NCBI GenBank assembly: GCA_944472155.2
Contig: OX235272.1
Span: 80,606,020-80,670,019, forward strand
Origin: Trichobilharzia szidati
Lineage: Eukaryota > Platyhelminthes > Trematoda > Strigeidida > Schistosomatidae
Direction: 5' to 3'
Length of the DNA: 64,000 nt
Positions 46,790 through 58,530 of the stretch are shown piece by piece. The notes beneath the pieces were generated by a model, which worked only from the letters and a program-made list of their open reading frames with translations, had not been told where the DNA came from and searched no databases. How positions within the stretch are numbered: the first letter of the stretch is position 1; every line of letters begins with the position of its first letter. The translations under genes and the position numbers were made by a program.

Positions 46790-48875
46790 AAGAACCTGTA
46801 AAAATGCGTCTAATATATGGAAACTTTTCAAAGAAATTACTGGTGGTAAGCAGATGAACAGTATTCCTTATTCCCTTGATGTTTGCACACTAAACAAGTC
46901 CTTCATACATTCTCCCACAAATGCCAAACTTTCTAGTGTTACAAGTGTTAATGAAACCTGCTTCCCTGGTTATACTGCAAATGATGTTCTAAAATATCTC
47001 CAGTCTATGAACCCTTCTTGTAGCCTGGGTCCAGATGGTTTGCCTAGTATTATTCTTAAAAATTGTGCAGATATCCTGTGTTATCCTCTCATAAACATAT
47101 TTAACGAATCTTTTTCCAAAAATGTCGTGCCAGCCGTTTGGAAGGACATTAAAATTGTACCTATTCCTAAGTCGTCTACTGCGACATGTTTTAAATTCAG
47201 ACCCATTGCTATTACTTCCCCTTTTCTAAAAGCTATGGAAAAGTAGCTCTTACTTAATCTCTAACCTTCACTTCAAGCCTTTAACGATCCCAAACAATTC
47301 GTCTAAAAACATAGTAGAAGTACTTTGGGCGCAGCTGCAGTCCTGTATCATAACATTGTCTCCAGCTTAGACAAGGGAGCTAAATTTGTTCGCTGCACCT
47401 TTCTGGATTACACATCTGCTTTCGACTCAGTACCTAGGGACATTTTGTTAAACAAGCTTGCTGAAACTCAAACTGACTGTTGGGTTGTCGAATGGCTACA
47501 TTCTTATTTCTCAGGAAGAAAGCAATACACTGTATGTCAGGGAAAGTCGTCCACTTCATTACTTACTGACACTGGTGTCCCTCAAGGCGCTGTCCTTTCT
47601 CCTTTTCTGTTTTCCTTCTTCTGGCATGACTTGCCTCACTCTGATGAAATGAACTTTGTTAAGTATTCCGATGACCTAACTATTTCAATGTCTGTTAACT
47701 CCCAGCTTGACTTTACTAAGATGAATAGCTTTCTACCAGGAGTTAGCAAATGGTCTTCGTCTAACGGCCTTAAACTTAATCCTTCCAAATGTCAGACTGT
47801 TAATTTCAGTTTCCGATGTAAACGAAAGTTAAAGGAAGCCGTTGGTTCATATGACCCTTGCAAAATTGATGATACTGATATAGAAACCCAGTCTGAAGTT
47901 AAGTATCTTGGATTAATTCTCTCTTCTGACCTATCCTGGTCCTCTCATGTCTTAGCGATTTCTAAAAGAATATTTCGTTTGACTTTTTACATTAAGAAGT
48001 TAAGGCACTCAGGCATAACTCAACCACTCCTCTTACAGTTTGTCAACTCGTGTATTTTACCTTCTCCTCTTTACTGTTCATCCTTATTCTTTCCTGGATT
48101 GCTTAAAAAAGACCATGTCATACTTTGTAGAACTCTAAAGACTGTCAGTAGGACGAGTGGTATCCCATTGGGTCATATCGTTGGCATTGTCACTGGTAGG
48201 CATTTGATGTCATGCAACAAATTCGCTAAAGGAATTTTGTCAGACTCTGAGCACCCACTCTACCCGCAGCTCCAACCTTGTGTCTCCTCAGGTAAAACAG
48301 GAAGTCTTTTCAGAAGACTTTATGCACGTACGTCTAAGTATAAAAATTCCACTATACCATATTTAGCACGTACTTTATGTGACGAAAATAGCGTCAGAAA
48401 TGAACTAACTAACCTTCTTAGCACCACTAAATAAACCATTTCCTTCACCCTTAAAGCATCAAACTTTATTCTTATTGTATTTCTTATATTATAATCCTCT
48501 CAATTTTTTTCGTTTTGTTTATTTCTTTTCATAAGTGTGGTCATAATTTTAAGCTGTATTATGACTGTTAATTTTGTATTTCCCCTCATTATACTATATC
48601 AACAGAACATTAGACCCAATAATCTATAACATGCTAAAGTTTCCAAACTGAATCGAAAATACTGTTTGAAACGAACTCACTGTTATTAGTATTTATTATT
48701 ATTATTATATCTAATAATTATGTCGTAAATGTGGACAAATTCCTCCGATTAATTTTGTTTTAATTTTATATATATTTTGAGTAAATCAGATGCAATATTG
48801 TGACAAATACTGAGAATTACATTCTGTATTATAAGTACTGTTTTTGGAATAAAGTAAATTATTATTATTAAAATA
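46790..48875 (+). mobile_element. CR1-like non-LTR retrotransposon, 5'-truncated, three in-frame stops
   Basis: A single frame from about 46802 to 48434 encodes a non-LTR reverse transcriptase with only three stops, all between 47244 and 47320. Motifs in order: LGPDGLPSIILKNCAD, VVPAVWKDIKIVPIPK, TFLDYTSAFDSVPRD, DTGVPQGAVLSPFLF, the catalytic KYSDDLT box near 47665, GLKLNPSKCQ and VKYLGLILSS. No endonuclease domain remains. The 3' UTR ends TTTTTGGAATAAAGTAAATT and ATT repeats. The copy at 17093-18283 is the same family. Confidence 0.88.
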
Positions 48876-48989
48876 TACCAGCAAAGTCAGAGCTCATATT
48901 TTATTACTGTATGGATTCTTCTGAACTGGTTACAGCCTGAACAATACCAAAATTATAAATTAAATTAAAGTTGTGAACATACTTGCATT

Positions 48990-51180
48990 TACAATGTTAA
49001 AAGAGTAATACATTGGAACTGAGAGTAACATTGGTCAGGATTAATGTAAGTTGTTGAATAATTAGGATTGAAAACGTTCAACAATTTATGGAGGAATTGC
49101 ATGACTAAGGTTGAAAGCCGAAGGACAAAGTTCAACAATTGTTTTGTGGGTAGAAGTAAAGTTTAACTAGAAAGAGTATGAACAGTTATAGATTAAGTAA
49201 CCACAGAAAGACAAGCTTCTATGAAATGGACAAAAAGTGGTGGTAGAATGAGTCAGGTTTAGACGAAAAATTCAAGTTTTCTAAGCAGAACAGAAGATGA
49301 CGTAGTGAAGTTTGTGCGCTTTGTTATCATCAAGACAGTGTAAGATTCACCACTGTCTCTTTCTGTGTACATAGATCAAGTTGTACACATTTGATGGCGA
49401 TCTTCTCAGCAAAAAGAAGCAGGTTAGGTTTCTTTTGTCTGCTGATTATTTTGGACACACTTAAATTATCCACAACATGACCAGTGCCTAGTAGATGGAG
49501 TGCAGTCGCACTGTTTAATGCTAGTAGGCTATTTGGTGTCTCAGGTTTTTTGGTATGTGTTCAGCGATGTGGACAATAACTCGTTTCTCTTTTCTCCCAA
49601 TATATGTGCTTTGGCATGTACATGTAGATTGGTAGACGCATTTGGAGGTAACATGAGGTGGGAGTTTGTCCACTTTTGACTATCTTAGACAACAGGTCGT
49701 TTGATAGACATATCCAGGCTTTGCAGCTGGATATGTTCTTTTCAGGGTAGCATTCAGTATGCATCTTATTCTATCAGTGGTATCGTCACCTTGGAAGGCA
49801 ATCTTAAGGAAGACGAGAATTTTCTCTACTGTACTATGCTTCACATAGTCAACATTACGATTTCCATGTTTGTCGATGAATATCTGTGAGTGACTATTAT
49901 TACACATGCATTTTTCAGCAATAGATAGTTATTCCTTGGCTTTTTCTTCTGAACAAAGTTCCCCTACACGATCAAACAGTGATCTTACCTATTCCTTTTT
50001 GTAACATATAGGGCAGAAGCTTTTGAACTTCAGGTAAATCGCTATCCAGGTCTCCTTCCTATAGACATACCTCATGATTCTAACGTCTTTATCACGTTCG
50101 ATACCAAAGTACAACAACTGAAACTTGTCCTCATCTTCACTCTCCATTGTAAACTTTATATTAGTTTGAGCACCATTCAAGATGTTTAATATTTCAGATG
50201 CGTCATTATAACAATCAAAATGACAAACGTGTCATCGACATACCTCGTATATAAGTCTTTCTGATCTACTGAGGCCTTCATTTTCGTTTGTTCCAGGTTG
50301 GACATAAAAGTCTCTGCCAGAATCAGACCCAGCGGACTTCCCATAGCGACTCCATCAATTTGAAAATGTTTGTGCTTAGTATATATTGGCAGCAGTAATG
50401 TGAGTTCATTCTTCTGCAGAGGAATGAGATCAGCAAACTGAGGTGTAATCTGTATTGTTTCTTCTGGCGGGATCCTTGTTAACAGCGAAGAGACATTAAA
50501 AGACACCATGAATTTATTTGAGATATCTAAATTCTCTAACTGTTTAGCGAACTGAAAGGTGTCTTTCAAGATATAGACGGGTTGCTTAGCACGAAATGGA
50601 TCCAACACTTCTCTTAGACACCGAGCTATTTTGTGGTAAGTAGAATTGACCGTGGATAGTGCTGGTCTCATGGGAACGTTGAGTTCATGCGTATATGGCA
50701 AGCCGTACAATACATTAATCTGGGTTATGTAGGCACCAATATTCTTTACCGCCAAATTGATGAAGTCGTTATTGGAAGTCCACTGGGTCTGATTCTGGCA
50801 GAGACTTTTATGTCCAACCTGGAACAAACGAAAATAAAGGCCTCAGTCGATCAAAAAGACTTATATGCAAGGTATGTCAGTGACACGTTTGTCACTTTTG
50901 ATTGTTATAATGACGCATCTGAAATATTAAACATCTTGAATGGTGCTCGTACTAATATAAAGTTTACAATGGAGAGTGAAGTTGAGGACAAGTTTCACTT
51001 TTTGAACTTTGGCATCGAACGTGATAAAGATATTAGAATCATGAGGTATGTCTATAGCAAGGAGACCTGATGGTGATTAGCCTGCACCTCAAAAGCAAAA
51101 ACGAATTGGCGAGAACACTGTTTGATCGTGTAGGGGAACTTTGTTCAGAAGAAAACTTAGCGTGAATAATTATTTATATT
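48990..51180 (-). mobile_element. Penelope-like elements in fold-back arrangement, right copy
   Basis: 48990-50750 reads on the minus strand: INVLYGLPYTHELNVPMRP, FKDTFQFA-like segment, FQIDGVAMGSPLGLILAE, YTRYVDDTFV near 50230, and a GIY-YIG remnant STYIGRKEKRVIVHIAEH near 49570-49620. At 50751 the orientation flips and a second partial copy runs plus (VIGSPLGLILAETF, ARYVSDTFV) to about 51180, where block B of gene 5 begins. It mirrors 43880-45965. Multiple frame breaks; not functional. Confidence 0.8.
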
Positions 51181-51199
51181 GCGTGGAATTACTCAAACT

Positions 51200-51985
51200 G
51201 ATATCAGTACCTGAATGCTCAGTAGACTGAATCGTTGAAAGTTGAGAGGCGAATTCTCAGTAGTCTCAGAAGTCATCAATTCAGTGTGGTAGAAAACAAA
51301 GCCACCCACACACACATCACACCCCCGAACCCAACTCACCTGGCCCAGTCATATTTTATTCTACTCAATCACACAAACGAGTGCTCAGATGTCGATGAAA
51401 TCACAACAAAACAACAGAGCCATTCCACATGATCAAGTTCTAATATGTGTAAGTCATCTTCCGAATATACGACACATTCGACACATTACGCATTTCGCAT
51501 TGAAGAAACACGAAAACCATTCGGTGATATTACAAAAGCAAATGGTGGTGAAAATTTCACATGTGAACGTGAAAGTACGTGAAAACATGATGAATCAGCT
51601 AGCTGCTTCACCTTCCAATTACCATCACAATCACACATACCAACACAAACAGACACAAAAACACACACGCAAGAAAACACCAATTAGATCACTCACTCAC
51701 ACAAAACTGACCTCAAATGAATACAACTCACAGAACGTGATTCACTCTCTCTCTCTCTTTCACACACTTCACTTCACTTCACTGTATACGTGAATTACTC
51801 TGATCATGTGAATGCTTGTCCAGAAGGAATAAAAGCCACAAATCAACTCAGACTGAATGAATCAGTCAGTGTGAGTCAGTGACACAGCCAGCGAACTCGA
51901 TCAGACAACCAGTCAGTCAGCTTGTTTCTCTGTTTCAGTGTCTTTCAGTGTGTGTTTCATTGTGCTTTCAGTGTCAACCAGGAGA
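51200..51985 (+). promoter_or_regulatory. Ferritin gene 5 upstream block B and promoter
   Basis: Tandem cgtgaaagtacgtgaaa motifs near 51568-51584, CT tract near 51744, ACTTC repeats, TATACGTGAA, CATGTGAA and AATAAAAG at 51828-51835. The leader is about 75 bases longer than in gene 1, with GTCAGTCAG and TTTCAGTGT repeats; gene 6 shares this longer leader. The box-to-ATG distance is therefore about 150 bases. Confidence 0.6.
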
Positions 51986-53126
51986 ATGAGTGAATCACGA
52001 GCCAGACAGAATTTCACCAAGGAATGTGAAGATGCGCTGAACAAACAGATCAACATGGAATTGCAGGCTGCATACGACTACATGGCATTCTACACCTACT
52101 TCGATCGAGATGATGTCGCCCTTCCCAATGCAGCTGAATTCTTCCGAAACGCGTCACTCGAGGAACGTGAGCACGCTGAGAAATTGGCGAAGTATGTGAA
52201 CAAGCGTGGTGGTCGTGTTGAGTACAGTGACATTAAGGCTCCATGTAAGACGGAGTTCACAGGTGTGGAGGATGCGATGATGACAGCTCTTGCAATGGAG
52301 AAGGCAGTGAATGAGGTGAGTGAATCAGTCGGCAATGATAAGGATGATGATGTTGATGATTGCCGTGGTGGTGTTATTAGTGGTAATCTTGTTGATCCAT
52401 CCTCTTGATATATTAATTTAAAGTGACCTGTTTAATTGCATATGACTCTGTTATGAGTTGAGAGGACTACGAACATTCACATGTCGGAATTCGTTTGTGA
52501 TATATATCTTCTTAAGTGTCTTCAATTCTCACTGGAAACACTTAACTGTCGAAGTGAGCTCTGCTGCTGAATATTATTCACTCGATTTTGTATACTCGAG
52601 TGAGCTTTTATTAAATGACGATTTCCTGCTAGTCGAAGTTATCAAATTCCATAATGGTGAATATTTTGCACGCGAGTCAACTACCCTCATCGATTGCCAT
52701 CATTCCTACATCCATCTATCCATCACACATGAAGATACTCAAACACACAGACACACACACATACACACGAATATATGGTCGCGAGTTATCACTTAGGCGT
52801 TTCAATTAGGTCATGCATTCTATTTCATTTTACTATTATCATTATTGTTATTGTTATTATTATTGTAATTATTATTATTATTGAAGTGATTCTGATTCTT
52901 CTCATTCTCTCCCGTCTACTCACAGTCACTATTGAAACTCGATGAACTGGCTTCGAAGAACAATGACGCGGGATTGGCCGACTTCATCGAGAGTGAATAC
53001 CTACATGAACAGGAGGATGGAATCAAGCAACTCGCCGACTATGTGACTCAGGCGAAGAGGGTTGGCAGTGGACTGGGTGAATATTTGTTCGACAAGTTGA
53101 CACTGAAGGAGACTGGAATTCACTGA
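51986..53126 (+). CDS. Ferritin heavy-chain-like subunit, gene 5 (Tyr36/Asp116 type)
   Basis: Iron-storage ferroxidase subunit, 176 residues; exon 1 at 51986-52315, exon 2 at 52926-53126, intron 610 bases with consensus ends. All ferroxidase and channel acids are present; Tyr36 and Asp116. Residue 125 is Ala. The exon 1 protein is identical to that of gene 6. A hydrophobic upstream extension is open in frame but begins at GTG, so I start at the ATG. Convergent with gene 6. Confidence 0.96.
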
Positions 53127-53702
53127 GACTTCCTTCGTTCGAGTCGTTTCCTTTGAATCCCTCCTTGTTGTACAGTGCATATTAGTTTGTATGTATGTAT
53201 GTATGTATGTGTGTGAGGAGGCTTTGTTAATTTCCGTGTGAAGAAATATAATCTTGCCTAATATCATTATTTCTGTTCATCAGCTGCCATTTCACATCAC
53301 ATTTTGAAGGGGAATGTGCAGCTGATAGTTTGTGGGAGGAAGCGAACAGCTGACACAGACGGGTAGTGCAGGTGTAATCGTGAGACTGAATGAAGGCAGA
53401 GTAATTTTAGCTGAGTAGGGAGTGCTTCCCTAACTGTGTGATGAGACGTCAGGTGCACATTTAGTATCATGCTGACTGCAGATTTGTCTGATCGGGACAG
53501 TGACTCTCATTCTGAAATCACCTGGCCTTATTATTATTCTTCGTCTTCTCTTCATCACACTGTTCGCTTTCCAATTTTGAACCCAGTTGACATTATACAT
53601 GACAGTTTTCAAAGTTAGTATCAATGTGTATTGAAATGATGTCGTCGGAATGATGTCTGTCTGGTTTAATCTCCCGTTTCTTCTTTGTATTCGAGAAATC
53701 CG
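53127..53702 (+). repeat. Partial block C of ferritin gene 5
   Basis: Close match to 3987-4570, cut at 53702 (after CGTCCAC) before the small ORF would begin. Confidence 0.75.
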
Positions 53703-53812
53703 TCCACTTAGATATCCAGATCCCTCTAGTTATTCACTGTGAGTATCCCGAACTCATGTGACTGAAATTCCGGGCTGAATAATAAGGTGATTTGAAGAGT
53801 GAGAAGACATTG
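53703..53812 (+). repeat. Block F-derived filler at an inverted-duplication junction
   Basis: The 110 bases from TTAGATATCCAGATCC to GAGTGAGAAGACATT match block F at 1268-1372 and 32695-32805. It lies between block C of gene 5 and LTR-A copy 3. Confidence 0.7.
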
Positions 53813-54799
53813 AATTCTATTTAGAGACTCCGAAGTTTTTGCCAGATATCCTCATGTTGTTGTTCTCACTTAAATTGTTTACTGGAGACAATATCAAAAA
53901 GCGGAGATAGGAGTTGAGTGAAACTGGGAATGAATCTGGAGTGAAACTGAAGAGTACCAATCCATGATCTCAACGACGACATGTTGTTAGGTGAAGGTGT
54001 TTAAATTAGAATTAGGTGACAAACGACTAAAATCAGGTCTGAAACCCTCGGACGACAAAGTAAATTGACATTTAGATGGATTAACAAGAATATATTTTTT
54101 CACAGAAATGGCTGAACAGTTCTACTAGACGTTCATTATGCAATTCGATGTTCGATCGATGAACTATATATAATGTTGTTTTTGTAAGACTCAACACCAT
54201 CTAATCCATCTATCGTCTGATTTATTACTTTCTGACATGTTGCAGGTGAAACCTTCAAACCGAAAGGCAAGAACTTATACTTGAACAATCCAAATGGAGT
54301 ATTACTGGTAGTAGACGACTATTGAGTGTAAGGCGGTAGTCACCACAAATTCTCGGTGTTTTTCCATTAGCCTTTAGTGGCGTCACAATAGGAGTAGCCG
54401 AATTCGAAGATTCAACTGGCATAAATAAGTATGGCCTGTTCAACAAAATTGTCTAACACTTTCTTAACTGCATCTCGCTAACCGTATGGAATTAATCGGT
54501 GCTTGAGGAAGACAGGATCACCCTCTGTTTCAAGTTGGATGGGCTGGATCTTCATGCCACCTACACACTTTGAACATTGGAGAACTGATTCTCTGAACAA
54601 AGATTCATCAAACAACTCAATACGAAGTGAGATTTCGACATTTAACAACCTAAGGGCTTTTAATCCCAATAAAGATCCCTAACAAGAAAGGGAGGGGATA
54701 TTCACAAAACTGCCACCGTCTGATTTCAAACCAGTGTTAGTAGTGCCAATACGAGGTAGTTTATGACCAGTTATGCCTGTAATGGAACTAGTAGTAGGA

Positions 54800-55740
54800 T
54801 CTACCTGGGCATGCTTTCAAAGCGATAGTAAGTCTTTCTTAGATATCATGGATTCAGTACTCCGAGTATCAATTATAAAACAGTGAGACTTGTCTGAACT
54901 TGTAGTGAAGGTTTCCATCAGATCAGACTCATTGCTGTGAAAATTTGGAAGAGACATTGACTGCATTTCACCACTCAAATCAGGAGAATCATGAGTAGCA
55001 TAAGAATTCGAACTTCTGCAAACAGACTTCATGTGCCCAATTTTACCACATTTATGGCACTTAGCACCCCGGAAACGGCGAAAGCTTCGTAGATGAATGT
55101 TTCCACAGGAAAAACACGGTTTGATGGTTTCACTCTCTCTCTGCATTCCATACATGTGGATGACAGTTTGGGTTTCGTTTTATGAACACTTGTATTATCA
55201 ACTTTGGACAGCATGGCATCAGACACTGACGTAGTGGGAGCTGCGCATTCACTGTTGATATCTTCATATGCATAGATCCTAAGCAGTTTGGAAGGTGCGG
55301 GAAGGAATCTGAATCAACTCTTTCTCTAACTTCGGAATATTGATTCCAGGAATCAGACGATCACGTAGTTGAGTGTGCAGCTGATCTCCAAAGTTGCACT
55401 TTGAAGCTTGTATCTGAAGCTGAAGAGTAACGTCTCCAAGCTTCTGGTTGGTAGAACGAACAAGTTTGTTGAACTCAGCCCTCTCTCGTCTTTCCAAAGT
55501 TGTTATGTGAAAGTGAACTGTTAGAAGTTCACGGAGTATATCAAATGGCAGAGAAATTGATTTATCTGGAAATGGCAGAGTTTTCACTAGGCTGTACGCA
55601 TCTAGCCCAATAGCAGTAATAAAATGAGACGAAATTTTGTCATCGCCAATATTCTTCGACATGCAACATGCGTTGAAGCATTCAAGATATTTCCGATGAT
55701 TTCTCGTGGTGAACTATTCATAGGAAACATTCCGAGATGA
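54800..55740 (-). pseudogene. LTR-A gag and protease, best preserved copy
   Basis: The gag frame at 55279-55662 (127 codons) is followed after a frame change by 54817-55155. This holds a degenerate first knuckle (CFSCGNIHLRSF) and a full second one (CHKCGKIGHMKSVC, C-X2-C-X4-H-X4-C). The protease then reads FIIDTRSTESMI, in which the catalytic D-T-G has become D-T-R. Not functional as it stands. Confidence 0.75.
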
Positions 55741-55764
55741 TTTAATTCCATAGCGACGCCAAAA

Positions 55765-55947
55765 TGTTATAAGTAACTGTAATAGTAGTGTTTCACCATG
55801 ACCGAATTACAGGAAATCAACCAGCAACACAGAGAGGCATGAATTTAGGAATTTTTATTTGGCGGAACTATTTGTAATGCATATAATAAATATATCAACA
55901 AACAACAGTAAGTATTTACATAATACAGTGATAGAAATTGTCAATCA
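55765..55947 (-). repeat. 5' LTR of LTR-A copy 3
   Basis: 183 bases, on the minus strand starting TGATTGACAATTTC and ending TTATAACA. It is closer to the 5' LTR at 6557 in flank and position than to any other copy. Confidence 0.85.
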
Positions 55948-57540
55948 CAACAGTTCCTCTTCTCAATCAACGAACGAACCAACCAACCAAAAATCTGTCC
56001 CCTAACAAATATGGAAAGCAAAATGGAGATGAATTGATCACACTCTTAGCCAACCGTTATGTGACACCATGTGACAGACCCTCCAGAGGGGAACACAAAT
56101 AAGAAATGATGAGTTGGGACTTCTCGAATGACATGGAGGAGACTGTGTGGAGAGAAAATGGAAGCGCATAGGTAATCGTGGACCCAGCTAAGGAAGACTA
56201 AGCAGAAGACAGTGTAAGGTGCTGTTGAAGCCAAATTTCCAACGCGGAGCTGTTGCAAAAGTGACATTCACACAGGTACCGCAAGATCGGTATCTAGCTC
56301 TGAGCATCAGCCTGCATTGTCAACACAGGTGAAATGATCGGTCTGTTGAAAACAGTAAAACTGGAATATACGACGATCCGAATGAAGTTGTTTTAGCTGG
56401 TGTGTGATATTTCAGGGACGCCGAATTCCCCTTTCGAACACATCGAAATCCATTGATTTCGTCTATTAAGCAACTGCAAGAAGGAATAAATCTCAAATTA
56501 TGGGAGATGACAGTTAACTCACTGCATACTTCGTCCAAAATACAGAGAGTGAATGCATAAGTGGAGACCGGGAAACAGCAAGGCCACTATCACGTAAACC
56601 GAATTAATACACATAAGTAAGACTAGACAATCGACAAAGTAACTGAGCATGGTCAATAGAGAATATTTCATTGATGAGTGGCGTACGCAAAGAAAGACAG
56701 TCCATGTTGTTGCATAACGATGGTGGAGACTAGAGAACATTCAAAGGCTAAACACAATCGCAGTACAAATCAGAAGACAGGAAATAGGTCGCAAAGTTAG
56801 AACAAATAAATTGCAGTGGAAACGAAAAAAAAGCGCTGAATTCCACAAACATGTAACAGAGAGGTGACTGGGTCAATGAAATGCATGAATAAAACACTTC
56901 TAAAACACAGACATGATCACAATCACATCCTGAATTGTGATTCGTGTGCGATGAATTAATGGTTTGTTTTGTGTTCACGTTTACCATGCGACTGAGGAAA
57001 TTACTTAAATGCAATTCACCTAATCAACGAGCGACGAGATGCTCTGAATGAATGCCAGATTACAGACGATTCGATTATCGTGTCATTTCATCTGCGTCAA
57101 TCCCTCCAACAAAATCACTGCTACTGAGATTATCATCATCGACTGATTGATTTATTCAAACCACTCACTGCATTCACCATCTCAAGAGCTGTGCACATCC
57201 CATTCCATTGAATAGTATCCAACAACAAAGCTAACATCGACAGATGATCATTTGTACTGATATTTCATATATCTGAAATTGAAGGTGGAACGTGTTGGAC
57301 GTAAACAGATGGGAGAGACAAGATGGGCATTACGGTGATCCGAATAACTGCTGACACCGGTCCAACAAACACACCATCATAATCATCGCCAAATTTCATT
57401 GAAGTAAGGGAACAATTACACGAAACATCTCGGATAAGTGTTGCTTCCAATCACAATGACACACAAGTAGACACTCTTCAAAATACGAAATTTAGATAAA
57501 CTACACAAACACACAATTACTGGCCTCGAATGAAAACACC
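55948..57540 (-). repeat. Block D of ferritin copy 6
   Basis: Inverted match to 5001-6556, through the RTE-like relic (56030-56250) to the LTR-A insertion point. Shared short frames (56320-56538, 56748-57014, 57265-57450) have no recognised function. Confidence 0.7.
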
Positions 57541-57662
57541 ACAAAACACGTGACCGACTGGTTCACAGCCGTTCACTGTGTACGTGAACGACTCCGATCA
57601 CGTGATTGTGTGTCCTCGAACAATAAAACCCTGAAAACAACTCACTCAGACTGCATTAGTCA
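57541..57662 (+). promoter_or_regulatory. Ferritin-like promoter before the small ORF, copy 6
   Basis: CACGTGACCG near 57547, TTCACTGTGTACGTGAA near 57573, CACGTGA near 57599, AATAAAAC at 57622-57629, and an ACTCACTCAGACTG leader before ATG at 57663. Confidence 0.55.
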
Positions 57663-57857
57663 ATGACCCAAAAGAAGAAGAAGACGACAACCCTGAATGG
57701 AGAAGATGAAACCATATGCATGTCAAATTACACACTTCATTTGAAATTGGTACCGTGTGAGATATCCCGAATAAATCCACACCTGACTGTTCAGTGTCAA
57801 ACTGCAGTAAGAACATATCACGCACACTTTTGGAAATACACGGACGAATATCACTGA
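57663..57857 (+). CDS. Small conserved ORF downstream of ferritin, copy 6 (unknown function)
   Basis: A 64-codon ORF with ATG, convergent with ferritin gene 6. Core NGEDETICMSNYTLHLKLVP as in the other copies. The putative donor here reads CCGT followed by GTGAGA, so the last exon base differs. Lys-rich N-terminus (MTQKKKK). Unknown family; coding status unproven. Confidence 0.3.
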   Translation: MTQKKKKTTTLNGEDETICMSNYTLHLKLVPCEISRINPHLTVQCQTAVRTYHAHFWKYTDEYH

Positions 57858-58530
57858 GCGACCCACGTGTAATACACTGTCATTGTCCTCAAATTATTCT
57901 GCAGTCGGATAATCAAGACTAACTAATCAAGGTGTACTTCATTTCGAAACTGAAGGGATTTGTTGAATATAAAGAAGAAACAGGAGACCGAACCAGATAG
58001 ACATCATTCCGAGGACATCATTTCTATACACATTGAGAGTAACCCTGAGAACTGTCATGTATAATGTCAACTGGGTTGAAAAGTAAACAGCAAACAGCGT
58101 GATGAGGAGAAAACGAGGAATATTATTAATGGCATGTGATTTCAGAATGAGTATCACTGTCCCGATCAGATAAATCTGCAGTCAGCATGACACTTAATTT
58201 GCTCCTGACGTTTCATCACACAGTTAGGGAAGAACTTCCTCCTCCGCATAATTTTTAACACATTCATTCAGCCTCACGAATACACCTGCACTATCCGTCT
58301 GTGTCAGCTGTTCGCTTCCTCCCACAAACTATCAGCTGCACATTCCCCTTCAAAATGTGATGTGACATGGCAGCTGATGAACACAAATAATGATATTCGG
58401 CAAGATTATATTTCTTCACACGGAAATTAACAAAGCCTCCTCACACACATACATACATACATACATACAAACTAATATGCACTGTACAACAAGGAGGGAT
58501 TCAAAGGAAACGACTCGAACGAAGGAAGTC
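57858..58530 (-). repeat. Block C of ferritin gene 6
   Basis: Inverted match to 3987-4657, including the tetranucleotide run at 58447-58470 in the 3' UTR. No gene. Confidence 0.7.

Larger units (their letters stand above)
53813..55947 (-). mobile_element. LTR-A copy 3 (5' half), paralogue of copy 1
   Basis: From right to left: complete 183-base 5' LTR (55765-55947), primer-binding site TTTTGGCGTCGCTATGG, gag, protease, and the beginning of reverse transcriptase, cut at 53813 in the region before RNase H. The flank right of the LTR matches the flank left of copy 1, so both descend from one insertion. It lacks the nested LTR-B. Confidence 0.85.

Noticed and set aside
50186..50827. Single 213-residue Penelope protein
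   Set aside because: The first part is antisense to a plus-strand Penelope fragment; the frame crosses the inversion point at 50750, so it is a chimera of sense and antisense.
51938..51985. Hydrophobic N-terminal extension of ferritin gene 5 (and 6), resembling a signal peptide
   Set aside because: The extension would start at GTG; there is no in-frame ATG. In genes 1 and 3 the comparable extensions start at GTG and TTG. Animal H ferritin normally starts at the conserved MSES-type N-terminus.
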